Shown piece after piece: positions 1 through 8,860 of a DNA stretch of 64,000 nt. The translations under genes were made by a program, and so were the position numbers. The notes under the pieces are model-generated. The model was not told the origin of the DNA and did no database searches. It saw nothing but the letters and a program-made list of their open reading frames with translations. Origin of the DNA: Halomonas sp. QHL1 (lineage in GTDB: Bacteria; Pseudomonadota; Gammaproteobacteria; Pseudomonadales; Halomonadaceae); NCBI RefSeq assembly GCF_001882345.1, contig NZ_MINL01000001.1, positions 2,193,705 to 2,257,704 on the forward strand. Reading direction: 5' to 3'. Position 1 is the first letter of the stretch, and the number at the start of each line of letters is the position of its first letter.

Positions 1-464
1 TCGTTCACATCGGCGTGGGCATCGATATGAATCAGTCCCACCGGGCCGTGCTTTTTGGCCATGGCACGAAGGATAGGCAGCGTGAGCGTATGTTCTCCGC
101 CCAGGGTCAGCGGAATGCAGTCATGTTTCAGCACGTCATCGTAAAAGGCGGTGATGATGTCGACGCTTTTAGGCAGATGGAAGGTATTGATGGGTACGTC
201 GCCGATATCGGCTACTTGCAAGCTTTCAAAGGGCGCGGCGCGGGTCGCCATATTGTAGGGGCGCAGCATGCGCGACTCGTCGCGGATCTGGCGCGGCCCA
301 AGCCGTGTGCCGGGGCGGTTTGAAGTGCCAATATCCATGGGAATGCCAATAAATGCCGCATCCAAACCCTCGGCAGTCTCTTGGGTAGGCAGGCGCATCA
401 TGGTGGCAGGGCCTGCAAAGCGCGGCATGGTGTTGCCGCCCAGGGGCTGATTAAACTCCGACAT
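1..464 (-). CDS. speB: Agmatinase/guanidinobutyrase-family ureohydrolase (3' end beyond window)
   Basis: Ureohydrolase-family enzyme that hydrolyses a guanidino compound (agmatine or 4-guanidinobutyrate) to urea and an amine. About 154 N-terminal residues lie in the window; the rest runs off the left edge. Seen: two Mn-binding motifs, GGEHT and DAHAD, and the N-terminal stretch QPLGGNTMPRF, which from memory resembles Pseudomonas guanidinobutyrase GbuA more than E. coli agmatinase. The start at 464 is favoured over an in-frame ATG at 470 because AAGGAG sits 7 nt upstream. It is transcribed divergently from a sigma-54 activator, and a sigma-54 promoter faces it. The substrate cannot be settled from this part alone, so the symbol is a family label. 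Confidence 0.85.
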   Translation of the reverse strand, partial: MSEFNQPLGGNTMPRFAGPATMMRLPTQETAEGLDAAFIGIPMDIGTSNRPGTRLGPRQIRDESRMLRPYNMATRAAPFESLQVADIGDVPINTFHLPKSVDIITAFYDDVLKHDCIPLTLGGEHTLTLPILRAMAKKHGPVGLIHIDAHADVN

Positions 465-543
465 ACACATCTCCTTATATTTTTTGGCGGTGAGCACGGT
501 GTAGGTACTGGCCTAGCTCTTTTCACTACTCTTCCAAAGACAT

Positions 544-559
544 TGCACAGACCATGCCA
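544..559 (-). promoter_or_regulatory. Sigma-54 (-24/-12) promoter for the ureohydrolase gene
   Basis: On the minus strand this reads TGGCATGGTCTGTGCA. The -24 GG and -12 GC are separated by exactly 10 nt, and only one strongly conserved position departs from the TGGCAYG-N4-TTGCW consensus. The predicted transcription start is near 534, leaving a leader of about 70 nt before the ATG at 464. The neighbouring divergent gene encodes a sigma-54 activator. Confidence 0.7.
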
Positions 560-600
560 AGTCGAAGATGCCTATAAAGTGGTGTAATTAACGACCAAAC

Positions 601-666
601 GATGCAAAAATGAATCAATCAGGGGCTTTATCAATTCATTTTTGCATCAAAGATTCAAAAATGAAT
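601..666. promoter_or_regulatory. Three-copy repeat, likely enhancer sites for the sigma-54 activator
   Basis: GATGCAAAAATGAAT at 601-615 is repeated as a perfect inverted copy at 634-648 and as a direct copy with one mismatch (GATTC for GATGC) at 652-666. The centres of the inverted pair are 33 bp apart, about three helical turns. The pair lies roughly 90 bp upstream of the predicted sigma-54 start site of the divergent ureohydrolase, the usual enhancer distance. The third copy sits just before the activator gene and could serve autoregulation. Confidence 0.6.
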
Positions 667-687
667 TGCTCAGAGGTGTCGGCTGCG

Positions 688-2106
688 ATGAGTGAAATAG
701 ACAGACGTGTACTGCAAACCATTGTAGAAACCGCTAACGACCACTTCTTTATCGTCAGTGGCGATGGGCAAGTAGTTGACATTAGCCCAGGGGCCGAAGC
801 GGTTTACGGAGTATCACGAGAAGAGCTGCTCTCCAGCAGTGTGCAGCAGCTGCAAACCGCTGGGGTGCTTAAGCCATCCATCACCATGGAAGTAATGCGC
901 ACCCGCCGGCCTGCACAGCTTATGCAGGTCACCGGAACAGGCCGCCGGGTGATTGCCGAAGCCTATCCTGTATTCGTCGACGGCAAGCTGGAGCGCATTA
1001 TCAGCCGCTCGCGGGATTTAACCGACTTGCAGCTATTGCAGGACGAATACGCACTGCTGCAAAAACGTTTTAGCGAACACTTAAAGCGCAGCCAGGCAGC
1101 CCCGGATGCGGAAGAGCAGGCGCTGGATGATGCCCTGGACAATTTGCAGGTGCGCAGCAGCGTGATGCGCGAAATTGCGTTGCTGCTTAAGCGGGTCGCC
1201 CCTTCGGATGCCAACGTGCTGATGCTGGGGGAATCAGGTGTGGGTAAAACCGCCTTTGCCAAACAGCTACACCGCTGGAGCCAGCGCTGTGACGGCCCCT
1301 TTATTGACGTTAACTGCGCGGCGATTCCAGAGAATCTGTTTGAGTCCGAAATGTTTGGCTACCAGCCCGGCGCTTTCAGCGGTGCCGCTCGCCAGGGCAA
1401 AGCCGGGCTGTTAGAGCAGGCCGAGGGCGGCACGCTGTTTTTGGATGAAATCGGCGAGCTGCCGCTGCTAATGCAAACCAAACTGCTCAAGGTGATCCAG
1501 GACGGAAGTTTGACCCGACTGGGTGACACCCGATCACGCAAGGTCAATTTCCGCTTGGTCGTGGCGACCAACCAGGATTTGGGCAAGCAAGTAGAGGCCG
1601 GACTTTTCCGTCTGGATCTTTACTACCGCCTCAATGTGATCCCGGTCACCCTGCCGCCGCTGCGTGACCGCCGGGAGGATATCCCCGACCTGGTTGAAGC
1701 GTGCTTAAACCGGCTCAACCAGCGCTATGGCCGGCAAAAAATCCTTGATACCCGCGTTTGGTCGACCCTGATGGGCAGCGAATGGCCAGGTAACGTCCGC
1801 GAGCTGGAGAACTGGCTAGAAAGAGCCTGGCTTTCCAGCCCCACCGATCAAATCGAGGTGCCCGCCGCACTCCCTCACGCCGAGCAGCACCCAGCCAGTT
1901 TGCCGAGCGACGCGCCAGTCACTTCGGCAGTAGCACTCGAGCCCCAGGAAACCCTCAAGCAGTACCTAGCGCGGCTGGAGCGAGAAACCCTTGAAGAGCT
2001 GTGCAACACGCTTCCCAGCACCTACGCCATTGCCGAGCGGCTGGGCATCAGCCAATCCAGCGTGGTGCGCAAGCTTCAGCGCTATGGCATCAAAGTAGCC
2101 AGGTGA
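688..2106 (+). CDS. PAS-domain sigma-54-dependent transcriptional activator
   Basis: Bacterial enhancer-binding protein of about 472 aa. Order: N-terminal PAS sensor (roughly residues 5-120), AAA+ sigma-54 activation domain (about 155-385) and C-terminal HTH. Seen: Walker A GESGVGKT, a GAFSGA loop (Ser replaces Thr in the sigma-54 contact motif GAFTGA), Walker [13 protein letters not shown], and a terminal helix-turn-helix around [15 protein letters not shown], TyrR-like in style. There is no receiver domain, so control is probably by a ligand at PAS. In-frame ATGs at 610 and 661 lie inside the repeat array, so the ATG at 688, with GAGGTG 9 nt upstream, is preferred. The likely target is the divergent ureohydrolase. 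Confidence 0.9.
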   Translation: MSEIDRRVLQTIVETANDHFFIVSGDGQVVDISPGAEAVYGVSREELLSSSVQQLQTAGVLKPSITMEVMRTRRPAQLMQVTGTGRRVIAEAYPVFVDGKLERIISRSRDLTDLQLLQDEYALLQKRFSEHLKRSQAAPDAEEQALDDALDNLQVRSSVMREIALLLKRVAPSDANVLMLGESGVGKTAFAKQLHRWSQRCDGPFIDVNCAAIPENLFESEMFGYQPGAFSGAARQGKAGLLEQAEGGTLFLDEIGELPLLMQTKLLKVIQDGSLTRLGDTRSRKVNFRLVVATNQDLGKQVEAGLFRLDLYYRLNVIPVTLPPLRDRREDIPDLVEACLNRLNQRYGRQKILDTRVWSTLMGSEWPGNVRELENWLERAWLSSPTDQIEVPAALPHAEQHPASLPSDAPVTSAVALEPQETLKQYLARLERETLEELCNTLPSTYAIAERLGISQSSVVRKLQRYGIKVAR

Positions 2107-2126
2107 TTTTCTGCTTGACACAGCTG

Positions 2127-2159
2127 CCGTCATCAACCATCCATGTAAGTGTCATGAAA
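2127..2159 (+). promoter_or_regulatory. Candidate Pho box (three tandem 11-bp repeats)
   Basis: Three contiguous 11-mers, CCGTCATCAAC, CATCCATGTAA and GTGTCATGAAA, match the PhoB repeat CTGTCATAWAW at 8, 7 and 9 of 11 positions by eye. They lie 60-93 bp before the start codon of the Ugp-like ABC operon. The E. coli ugp operon is a known Pho regulon member, so position and target agree. No clear -10 element was found downstream. Confidence 0.5.
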
Positions 2160-2219
2160 CGGCAACACCTTCAACACAAGCTGAACCAATAACAACCAAC
2201 AGCCGGTGATGTGTGTGCT

Positions 2220-3350
2220 ATGTCAAACCAATCGCGAATACGCTTAGAGGGCGTCACTAAACGCTGGGGCGCCTCTGCGGCTGTCGATGGTATTTCGTTT
2301 GATGTGACCCCAGGGCAGTTTGTCATTCTCCTGGGCCCTTCAGGCTGCGGTAAATCCACCACGCTACGCATGATTGCAGGCCTGGAAGAAGCCAGCGACG
2401 GCCAAATTCATATTGGCGAACGTGACGTCACGCGCCTGCCGCCCGGCGACCGTGGACTAAGCATGGTATTTCAATCCTACGCCCTGTTTCCGCACTTAAG
2501 CGTTGCCGACAATATCGTGTTTGGCCTGCGCAGCCGCAAAGTACCCAAAGGTGAACAGCGCCAGCGGCTGGCCAAGGTCGCAGAGCTGGTCGATTTAACC
2601 GATTACCTAGACCGCAAGCCAGGCCAGCTTTCCGGCGGCCAACGCCAGCGGGTTGCTTTGGCGCGCTCGGTTATTTCCGAACACCCGATTTGCCTAATGG
2701 ATGAGCCGCTATCAAACCTGGACGCCCGGCTGCGCAGCGACATGCGCCGGGAAATCAAAGCACTACAAAGCCGCCTGAATATGACGGTGATTTACGTCAC
2801 CCACGACCAGGTGGAAGCCATGAGCATGGGCGATCGAGTGATTCTGATGCAGTACGGCAAAATCGTGCAGGACGGCACCCCGGACGAGCTCTATAACCGC
2901 CCCGCTAGCGCTTTTGCCGCCAGTTTTATTGGCAGCCCCGCCATGAACCTGCTGCCCCTAGTGGCCGGTGAGAATGGCGCCGTTATCGAAGGCGAACCAA
3001 GTACCCCCGTAGCCCCCTTGGACGCCGTTGGTGGCCACTTGGGCATCCGCCCGGAAGATGTCGAGCTGCGAATCGCACCAGGCCCCGGCGTACCCGCTAA
3101 CGTATTAAGTGAAGAGTATCTGGGAGCGGACACCATTGCTTATGTCGCGGTGGGGTCGCACACCCTACGCGTGCGGCTTAGCGGCAAGCAGGCACTGACA
3201 GGCCAGCCATGCAGCCTCTACTGGACCTCAGAGAATACACACCTTTTCGATGCCGACGGCCTGCGGCGGGATGACCTGACGCCGACCCCATTACCCAGCT
3301 CATCTAGAAGCATTCCTCGTCCACCGGCGGTGGGCTCTTTCCAACACTGA
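2220..3350 (+). CDS. ABC transporter ATP-binding protein, CUT1/UgpC-like
   Basis: ATPase subunit of a carbohydrate/glycerol-phosphate importer, 376 aa. Seen: Walker A GPSGCGKST, signature LSGGQRQRVALARS, Walker B CLMDEPLSNLDA, switch-region VTHDQ, and a C-terminal MalK/UgpC-type OB (TOBE) extension from about residue 235, including the motif GIRPED. The ATG at 2220 is chosen, with GGTGAT just upstream; an in-frame GTG lies at 2211. The C-terminal tail of about 25 residues is proline/serine rich and looks non-conserved. It is first gene of a four-gene operon in ATPase, binding protein, permease, permease order, unlike the E. coli ugpBAEC order. Substrate inferred, not proven. Confidence 0.88.
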   Translation: MSNQSRIRLEGVTKRWGASAAVDGISFDVTPGQFVILLGPSGCGKSTTLRMIAGLEEASDGQIHIGERDVTRLPPGDRGLSMVFQSYALFPHLSVADNIVFGLRSRKVPKGEQRQRLAKVAELVDLTDYLDRKPGQLSGGQRQRVALARSVISEHPICLMDEPLSNLDARLRSDMRREIKALQSRLNMTVIYVTHDQVEAMSMGDRVILMQYGKIVQDGTPDELYNRPASAFAASFIGSPAMNLLPLVAGENGAVIEGEPSTPVAPLDAVGGHLGIRPEDVELRIAPGPGVPANVLSEEYLGADTIAYVAVGSHTLRVRLSGKQALTGQPCSLYWTSENTHLFDADGLRRDDLTPTPLPSSSRSIPRPPAVGSFQH

Positions 3351-3379
3351 CAGCAGTATTGACACTTGCGGAGTCTCTT

Positions 3380-4660
3380 ATGCGTTTGCGTACCCCTTTT
3401 GCAATGACCGCCCTGGCAGCGGGCTTGTTAAGCGCCGCCCAGGTAAACGCGGATAGCGTCGATCTGACCATGTACTACCCGGTCGCGGTGGGTGGTGCAC
3501 TCACCGACGTCGTTGATAACCTGGTGGAAGAGTTTGAAAGCGAATACCCCGATATCAACGTGGAAGCGATCTACGCCGGCAACTACGACGATACCCGCGT
3601 GCGCGCCATGTCGGCGATGGAAGCGGGTGATACGCCTCAGCTGTCGGTCATGTTCTCCATCGACCTGTACGAGCTGATTGAGCAGAACGCCATCGTCGCC
3701 TTTGACGACCTGGTCGAAACCGATGAAGAGCGCGAATGGCTCGAAGGCTTCTACCCAGGGCTGATGGAAAATGGCCAATTGGATGGCAAAACCTACGGCA
3801 TCCCCTTCCAGCGCTCCACCATCGTACTGTTCTGGAACAAAGACGCCTTTGAAGCCGCTGGCCTAGACCCCGAAACACCCCCGGAAAACTGGGAAGAGAT
3901 GGCCGAGATGGCCGCTACCGTGCGCGAAGCCTCCAATGGCGAGCAGTGGGGCGTGATGGTTCCGTCGACTGGCTACCCCTACTGGATGTTCCAGGCCTTT
4001 GCCTTTCAGAACGGCCATCGGCTAATGAGCGAAGACGGCACTGAAGTCTACTTCGACGACCCCGCAGCGGTTGAAGCGCTGGAGTACTGGGTGTCACTGG
4101 CCACCGAGCATAACGCCATGCCCGACGGCACCATTGAGTGGGGCACCCTGCGCCAGAACTTCCTTGAAGAGTCCACGGCAATGATGTGGCACACCACGGG
4201 CAACCTGACCGCCGTACGCAGCGAAGCCAATTTTGATTTTGGCGTCGCCATGCTGCCGATGAAAACCCAGCGCGGTAGCCCCACCGGCGGCGGCAACTTC
4301 TACATTTTTGAAGACGCCACCGAAGAAGAACAGCGCGCGGCGATGACCTTCATTCGCTGGATGACCGACCCTGAGCGCGCCGCTGCTTGGTCAATTGAGA
4401 CGGGCTATATGGGCGTTAGCCCTGCCGCCTACGAAACCGATGCGCTACAAGGCTATGTGGAAGAGTTCCCACCCGCCGCGGTCGCCCGCGACCAGCTCGA
4501 ACATGGCACGGCGGAGCTTTCCACCTACCAGGGTGGCCGCATTCGCCGCGCCTTGGATAACGCCGTGCAGGCGGCACTCACCGGTCAAATGACACCGCAA
4601 GAAGCGCTTAGTCAGGCGCAGCAAGAGGCCGACAGCGTGTTGCGCCGTTACGCCCGCTAA
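3380..4660 (+). CDS. ABC transporter periplasmic solute-binding protein, UgpB-like
   Basis: Periplasmic binding protein of the CUT1 importer. The ATG at 3380 follows GGAG by 6 nt and gives a clean Sec signal peptide (MRLRTPFAMTALAAGLL, probable cleavage after QVNA); an upstream in-frame start at 3359 would spoil it. About 426 aa. Segments such as PFQRSTIVLFWNKDAFEAAG and the GLDPETPPENW stretch are close to remembered E. coli UgpB, supporting glycerol-3-phosphate or a glycerophosphodiester as ligand. The mature protein is strongly acidic, as expected for a halophile's periplasm. It is followed by a hairpin that may raise its expression over the permeases. Confidence 0.85.
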   Translation: MRLRTPFAMTALAAGLLSAAQVNADSVDLTMYYPVAVGGALTDVVDNLVEEFESEYPDINVEAIYAGNYDDTRVRAMSAMEAGDTPQLSVMFSIDLYELIEQNAIVAFDDLVETDEEREWLEGFYPGLMENGQLDGKTYGIPFQRSTIVLFWNKDAFEAAGLDPETPPENWEEMAEMAATVREASNGEQWGVMVPSTGYPYWMFQAFAFQNGHRLMSEDGTEVYFDDPAAVEALEYWVSLATEHNAMPDGTIEWGTLRQNFLEESTAMMWHTTGNLTAVRSEANFDFGVAMLPMKTQRGSPTGGGNFYIFEDATEEEQRAAMTFIRWMTDPERAAAWSIETGYMGVSPAAYETDALQGYVEEFPPAAVARDQLEHGTAELSTYQGGRIRRALDNAVQAALTGQMTPQEALSQAQQEADSVLRRYAR

Positions 4661-4680
4661 TCGTTAGAATTTTACTCTTC

Positions 4681-4702
4681 GCCGGGGCATGCCCCGGCTT
4701 TT
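4681..4702 (+). terminator. Intra-operon hairpin (partial terminator) after the binding protein
   Basis: GCCGGGG, loop CATG, CCCCGGC, then TTTT, located between the solute-binding protein and permease genes. The short T-run suggests partial termination or 3'-end protection of the binding-protein message. An in-frame ATG at 4689 falls inside the hairpin and is therefore an unlikely start for the next gene. Confidence 0.6.
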
Positions 4703-4721
4703 CCAACGTGCGGTACGTTCT

Positions 4722-5606
4722 ATGTCATTCACCAATCACCGCAAAATGCAGCTCTACGGCGCGCTTCTGCTGCTTCCCGCTGCGCTACTGCTGACGACTT
4801 TTGCTTATTTACCAACCGTGACAACGGTCATTAACAGCCTGTTTTTACCCGGCTTTCGCGGTGCACCCACTGAATTCGTAGGCCTTGAAAATTATCAGGT
4901 GTTGTTCGATGACCCGACGTTTTGGAAAGTAGCTCGTAACAACTTAATCTACGCCGTCGGTACGATTCCTACGTCTATCGCACTGGCCTTGGGTATGGCG
5001 CTGTTCGTCAATGGCAAGCTTCGCGGGCGGGGCTTTGTGCGCATGGCTTACTTTACGCCGACGATTCTACCCATGATCGCCGCGGCCAATATCTGGATGT
5101 TTTTCTACGCGCCGCAGATTGGCCTATTCAATAAACTGCTCGGCATGTTGGGCTTTTCCGGGGTGAACTGGCTGGGCGATCCAAACGTTGCGTTAAGCTC
5201 GGTGATCGTGATGTCGGTGTGGAAAGAAGCCGGCTTCTTTATGATCTTCTACTTGGCGGCGCTACAGAGCATGCCACCCGAGTTGAAAGAGGCGGCTGAC
5301 TTAGAAGGCACTAGCCGCTGGAGCTTCTTTTGGCGCGTCACCTTTCCGCTACTCATGCCCACCACGCTGTTTGTGCTAATCAATGCGCTGATTAACTCGG
5401 TGCGGGTCGTGGATCACCTATTTATCTTGACCAAGGGCGGACCCAACAACGCCACCAACCTGCTGCTTTACTACGTCTACGAGAATGCGTTCTCGTTCTT
5501 TGACCGCACCACGGCAGCCACCATTACGGTGGTTATTCTGCTGGTACTCGCGGTAGTGGCCACGCTTAAGTTCACGATTTTAGATCGCAGGACCCACTAT
5601 CAATGA
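4722..5606 (+). CDS. ABC transporter permease, UgpA/MalF-like
   Basis: Inner-membrane permease of about 294 aa with six predicted membrane segments; the first covers LYGALLLLPAALLLTTF. The EAA loop is visible near residues 195-215 (PPELKEAADLEGTSRWSFFW), the contact for the ATPase. The ATG at 4722 is selected because the upstream ATG at 4689 is buried in a terminator-like hairpin; the ribosome binding site is weak, which fits lower permease than binding-protein levels. The stop overlaps the next start by 4 nt (ATGA), implying translational coupling. Confidence 0.85.
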   Translation: MSFTNHRKMQLYGALLLLPAALLLTTFAYLPTVTTVINSLFLPGFRGAPTEFVGLENYQVLFDDPTFWKVARNNLIYAVGTIPTSIALALGMALFVNGKLRGRGFVRMAYFTPTILPMIAAANIWMFFYAPQIGLFNKLLGMLGFSGVNWLGDPNVALSSVIVMSVWKEAGFFMIFYLAALQSMPPELKEAADLEGTSRWSFFWRVTFPLLMPTTLFVLINALINSVRVVDHLFILTKGGPNNATNLLLYYVYENAFSFFDRTTAATITVVILLVLAVVATLKFTILDRRTHYQ

Positions 5607-6445
5607 ATACGACCACTACCTATGCGACCCGCTCCCGCTTCTTCTCAATTCCAGCGCTGGAAACCGTGGCTGCGTGGCTACTGGCGATTATCTGGATTTT
5701 TCCGCTGCTGTATGCCTTTTGGGCCGCCTTCCACCCCAGCGAGTTTATGGTGAACTTTGAGCTCTTCGCCCCGCTGACGCTGGAGAACTTCACTAACGCC
5801 TGGTCTCAAGCGCCCTTTGCCCGCTACTACCTCAATACCTTTGCACTAGTAACGGGAGTAGTGATTGGCCAGTTTATCGTGTGTACTTTGGCAGCGTTTG
5901 CCTTTGCACGCTTCCCGATTCCCGGCAAGAACGTTCTGTTTATGCTGGTGCTGATTCAACTCTTTGTGTTTCCCGAAGTGTTGATTGTCGAGAACTACCG
6001 CATCGCCAGTGAGCTGGGGCTGATCAACACCATCACCGGGATTGGCCTGCCCTATGTAGCCAGCGCCTTGGGTATTTTTCTACTCCGCCAAACCTTTAAA
6101 ACCATCCCAAGGGAGCTGGAAGACGCCGCCCGCATCGAAGGCTGCAACTGGCTGGAAATTCTCTGGAAGGTGTACGTACCGCTAGCCAAGCCCACCTACC
6201 TTGCTTACGGACTGGTCTCGATTAGTCACCACTGGAACAACTTTATCTGGCCACTGGTGGTCACCAACTCGGTAGAGAGCCGCCCATTAACCGTGGGCTT
6301 GGGGGTCTTTTCCGCGCCCGAAACCGGCGTTAACTGGGCAACCGTTAGCGCTGCGACGCTGTTAAGTATCGCCCCGCTGCTAATCGCCTTCCTGCTGTTC
6401 CAGCGCCAGTTCGTGCAGTCGTTTTTACGGGCCGGGATTCGCTAG
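5603..6445 (+). CDS. ABC transporter permease, UgpE/MalG-like
   Basis: Second permease of the importer, 280 aa, with about six membrane segments. The EAA loop is seen as [20 protein letters not shown], followed by the usual KVYVPLAKP stretch. Its start overlaps the end of the partner permease by 4 nt. It is the last gene of the operon: only 64 nt separate it from recQ, with no clear terminator. A glycerophosphodiesterase gene (ugpQ), common in ugp operons, is absent here. Confidence 0.85.
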   Translation: MNTTTTYATRSRFFSIPALETVAAWLLAIIWIFPLLYAFWAAFHPSEFMVNFELFAPLTLENFTNAWSQAPFARYYLNTFALVTGVVIGQFIVCTLAAFAFARFPIPGKNVLFMLVLIQLFVFPEVLIVENYRIASELGLINTITGIGLPYVASALGIFLLRQTFKTIPRELEDAARIEGCNWLEILWKVYVPLAKPTYLAYGLVSISHHWNNFIWPLVVTNSVESRPLTVGLGVFSAPETGVNWATVSAATLLSIAPLLIAFLLFQRQFVQSFLRAGIR

Positions 6446-6509
6446 ACAGACGCCTCTCAGGTTTTTCGTGCGACAATTCTCCCTCAAGTACGCGACAAGG
6501 AGAGCATTG

Positions 6510-8348
6510 ATGCACGGCGACCCTCACCCGGCAGCCCTCAAGGTACTGCAGGAGGTATTTGGCTACGACAGCTTTCGCGGCCCGCAGCAGGCCATCATCG
6601 AGCATGTGATGGCCGGCGGCGATGCGCTGGTGCTGATGCCCACCGGCGGTGGCAAGTCGCTGTGCTATCAGATCCCCGCACTGCTGCGCGAAGGCACCGC
6701 TATTGTGGTCTCGCCGCTGATCGCGCTGATGCAGGATCAGGTGGCGGCGCTTAAGCAGAACGGGGTCAGGGCGGCTTACCTGAACTCCAGCCTCGATTAT
6801 CACGAGGCGGTCGAGGTGGAGAACCGCCTGCGTGCTGGGGAACTGGATCTTTTGTATGTCGCGCCCGAGCGGCTGGCCACGCCACGTATGCAGATGCTGC
6901 TGGAGCAGACCCGGATTGCGCTGTTCGCCATTGATGAAGCCCACTGCGTCTCCCAGTGGGGACACGATTTTCGTCCCGAGTATCGCCAGCTTTCCCAGCT
7001 TCATCAGCGCTTTCCCCAGGTGCCGCGCATCGCCCTGACCGCCACTGCCGATGTGCCCACCCGGGGCGATATCATGGAGCATCTGCAGCTCCAGGCGGCG
7101 GCACTTTACAACAGCGGCTTTGACCGGCCCAACATTCGCTACCATATCGCCGAGAATCAGGGTAACGCCAAAGAGCAACTGCTGCGCTTTATTCGCGAGC
7201 ACCACGACGGCGAGGCGGGTATCGTCTACTGCCTTTCCCGGCGCAAGGTGGAGGAGACCGCCGCCTGGCTAGAACGCCAGGGGCTGACGGCACTGCCCTA
7301 CCACGCGGGGCTTCCCCCCGAGCAGCGCCAGCACCACCAGACCCGCTTTCTACGTGAAGATGGCGTGGTCGTCGTGGCCACCATCGCTTTTGGCATGGGC
7401 ATCGACAAGCCCGACGTGCGCTTTGTGGCGCATCTCAATCTGCCCAAGAGTATCGAAGCCTACTACCAAGAGACCGGCCGCGCCGGGCGCGACGGCCTGC
7501 CCGCCGATGCCTGGATGGCCTACGGGCTTCAGGACGTGATCACGCTGCGCCAGATGCAGCAGGACTCCAGCGCCGCCGACCATCAAAAGCGCATCGAACA
7601 GCAGAAGCTCGACGCCATGCTGGGGCTGTGTGAGATCATCAGCTGCCGTCGCCAGGCGCTTTTGCACTACTTTGGCGATCACCTGGACGCCCCCTGCGGC
7701 AACTGCGATAACTGCCTGACCCCACCCGAGACCTGGGAGGCCACCGTGGCGGCGCAAAAGGCGTTCTCCTGTGTCTACCGCACCGAGCAGCGTTTCGGCG
7801 TGACCTACCTGGTGGACGTGCTGCTAGGCAAAAGCAACGAGCGCATCACCCGCTTTGGCCACGACCGCCTTAGCACCTTCGGCATCGGTAAAGACCTCGC
7901 TGCCAACGAATGGAAAGCGCTCTTTCGCCAACTGATTGCCAGCGGCTTTTTAAGCGTGGATATGGAGGGCCACGGCGGCATTAAGCTCACTGCCAATGCC
8001 AGGCCGGTGCTACGCGGCGAGCAGAACCTCACCCTGCGCAAGCCAAGCAACAAACCCAGCAAAGCCAAAACCGCTCGACGAGGAAGCAAAAACGCCTCTG
8101 CGCCGCAGGGCCACGGCCCGCTATGGGAAGCCCTTCGCCAGCACCGCAAGGAGCTTGCCGAAGCCCAGGGCGTGCCAGCCTATGTGATCTTCCACGACGC
8201 CACCCTGGCTGAAATGGTCGAGCAGAAACCCCAAAGCCTAGCGGCACTGGGCGCGATCTCCGGCATCGGCGCACGCAAGCTGGCGGATTACGGCAAGGGC
8301 TTTCTGGCCGTTATTTTGGCGCATCAGGAAACCGAGCAAAACAGTTAA
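6510..8348 (+). CDS. recQ: ATP-dependent DNA helicase RecQ
   Basis: 3'-5' superfamily 2 helicase for recombination repair and stalled-fork processing, 612 aa. Helicase core about 10-340: motif [14 protein letters not shown], motif [16 protein letters not shown] (DEAH plus the aromatic-rich loop), motif [11 protein letters not shown]. The zinc site is formed by the Cys in [13 protein letters not shown] and CGNCDNC, followed by the winged helix (RQC), then a Lys/Arg-rich linker near 520 and a C-terminal HRDC domain ending KLADYGKGF. The ATG at 6510 follows AAGGAG by 7 nt; an upstream in-frame start at 6468 lacks such a site. Full length and intact. Confidence 0.97.
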   Translation: MHGDPHPAALKVLQEVFGYDSFRGPQQAIIEHVMAGGDALVLMPTGGGKSLCYQIPALLREGTAIVVSPLIALMQDQVAALKQNGVRAAYLNSSLDYHEAVEVENRLRAGELDLLYVAPERLATPRMQMLLEQTRIALFAIDEAHCVSQWGHDFRPEYRQLSQLHQRFPQVPRIALTATADVPTRGDIMEHLQLQAAALYNSGFDRPNIRYHIAENQGNAKEQLLRFIREHHDGEAGIVYCLSRRKVEETAAWLERQGLTALPYHAGLPPEQRQHHQTRFLREDGVVVVATIAFGMGIDKPDVRFVAHLNLPKSIEAYYQETGRAGRDGLPADAWMAYGLQDVITLRQMQQDSSAADHQKRIEQQKLDAMLGLCEIISCRRQALLHYFGDHLDAPCGNCDNCLTPPETWEATVAAQKAFSCVYRTEQRFGVTYLVDVLLGKSNERITRFGHDRLSTFGIGKDLAANEWKALFRQLIASGFLSVDMEGHGGIKLTANARPVLRGEQNLTLRKPSNKPSKAKTARRGSKNASAPQGHGPLWEALRQHRKELAEAQGVPAYVIFHDATLAEMVEQKPQSLAALGAISGIGARKLADYGKGFLAVILAHQETEQNS

Positions 8349-8437
8349 ACCAGCCTCTGAGACCCGGAAGGCGAATGTGCCGCGGTGCTACGGCCCCCAC
8401 GCGCTCTGACAAAAGGCAAGAGGTCGTCATCTTGGGC

Positions 8438-8533
8438 ATGATTGGCAGCGTGCTGTTACTTCTGCGCCCGGCGATTCGATTGCATCGCTATATCTATTTC
8501 AAGCGGCTGCCGGACACCAATCACGATGCCTAG
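8438..8533 (+). CDS. Possible 31-residue small protein
   Basis: A short open frame, beginning MIGSVLLLLRPAIRLHRYI and ending NHDA, lies between recQ and the convergent ybiI-like gene. It has a short hydrophobic start followed by basic residues, as in small membrane-associated proteins. The nearest purine-rich site (AAGAGGT, 8418-8424) is farther upstream than ideal. No family recognised; it may be chance. Confidence 0.2.
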   Translation: MIGSVLLLLRPAIRLHRYIYFKRLPDTNHDA

Positions 8534-8550
8534 TCGACAAGGCAGGCCGC

Positions 8551-8817
8551 TCAACGTAGCTGGCTATCCTTGCTGCCGCGCCGATTGTAGCCACTATAGG
8601 CCGACTGCTTTTTGTCCAACTCACTCTGACAGACTACACAGAGCCGAACGCCAGGAATCGCTTTACGGCGCGCTTCAGGAATGGGGTCGCCACACTCCTC
8701 GCAAAACTCAAGACTCTCGCCGCGGGGCAGTTGGCTACGGGCTCGCTGCACTGCATCTTCCAGCGTGCTCTCCATCTGCTCTTGCTCGGCACCATCTTTT
8801 GCCCATCCGCCGGCCAT
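8551..8817 (-). CDS. ybiI: DksA/TraR-type zinc-finger protein, YbiI-like
   Basis: Small C4 zinc-finger protein of 88 aa. Seen: CEEC and CVVC pairs forming the zinc site, the linker PRGESLEFCEECGDPIP, and the C-terminal signature GYNRRGSKDSQLR, which from memory matches E. coli YbiI nearly residue for residue at the same length. YbiI lacks the coiled coil by which DksA enters the RNA polymerase secondary channel, so its role is unknown. The start at 8817 has GAGGAG upstream on the minus strand; in-frame codons farther upstream would overlap the neighbouring gene. Convergent with recQ. Confidence 0.9.
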   Translation of the reverse strand: MAGGWAKDGAEQEQMESTLEDAVQRARSQLPRGESLEFCEECGDPIPEARRKAIPGVRLCVVCQSELDKKQSAYSGYNRRGSKDSQLR

Positions 8818-8860
8818 TGTCGTGCTCCTCGCTAAGGTGAAACTCCTTTTAGCATAGCAG

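Noticed and set aside
15..323. Plus-strand open frames at the left edge
   Set aside because: They run opposite the partial ureohydrolase, which has metal-binding motifs GGEHT and DAHAD on the minus strand.
2206..2221. Second sigma-54-like promoter just before the ABC operon
   Set aside because: GG and GC are 10 nt apart, but the other consensus positions are poor and the site runs into the start codon at 2220.
6345..7205. Open frame of about 286 codons on the minus strand
   Set aside because: It lies opposite recQ and the end of the UgpE-like permease, both with intact motifs. The product is low-complexity and unrecognisable.
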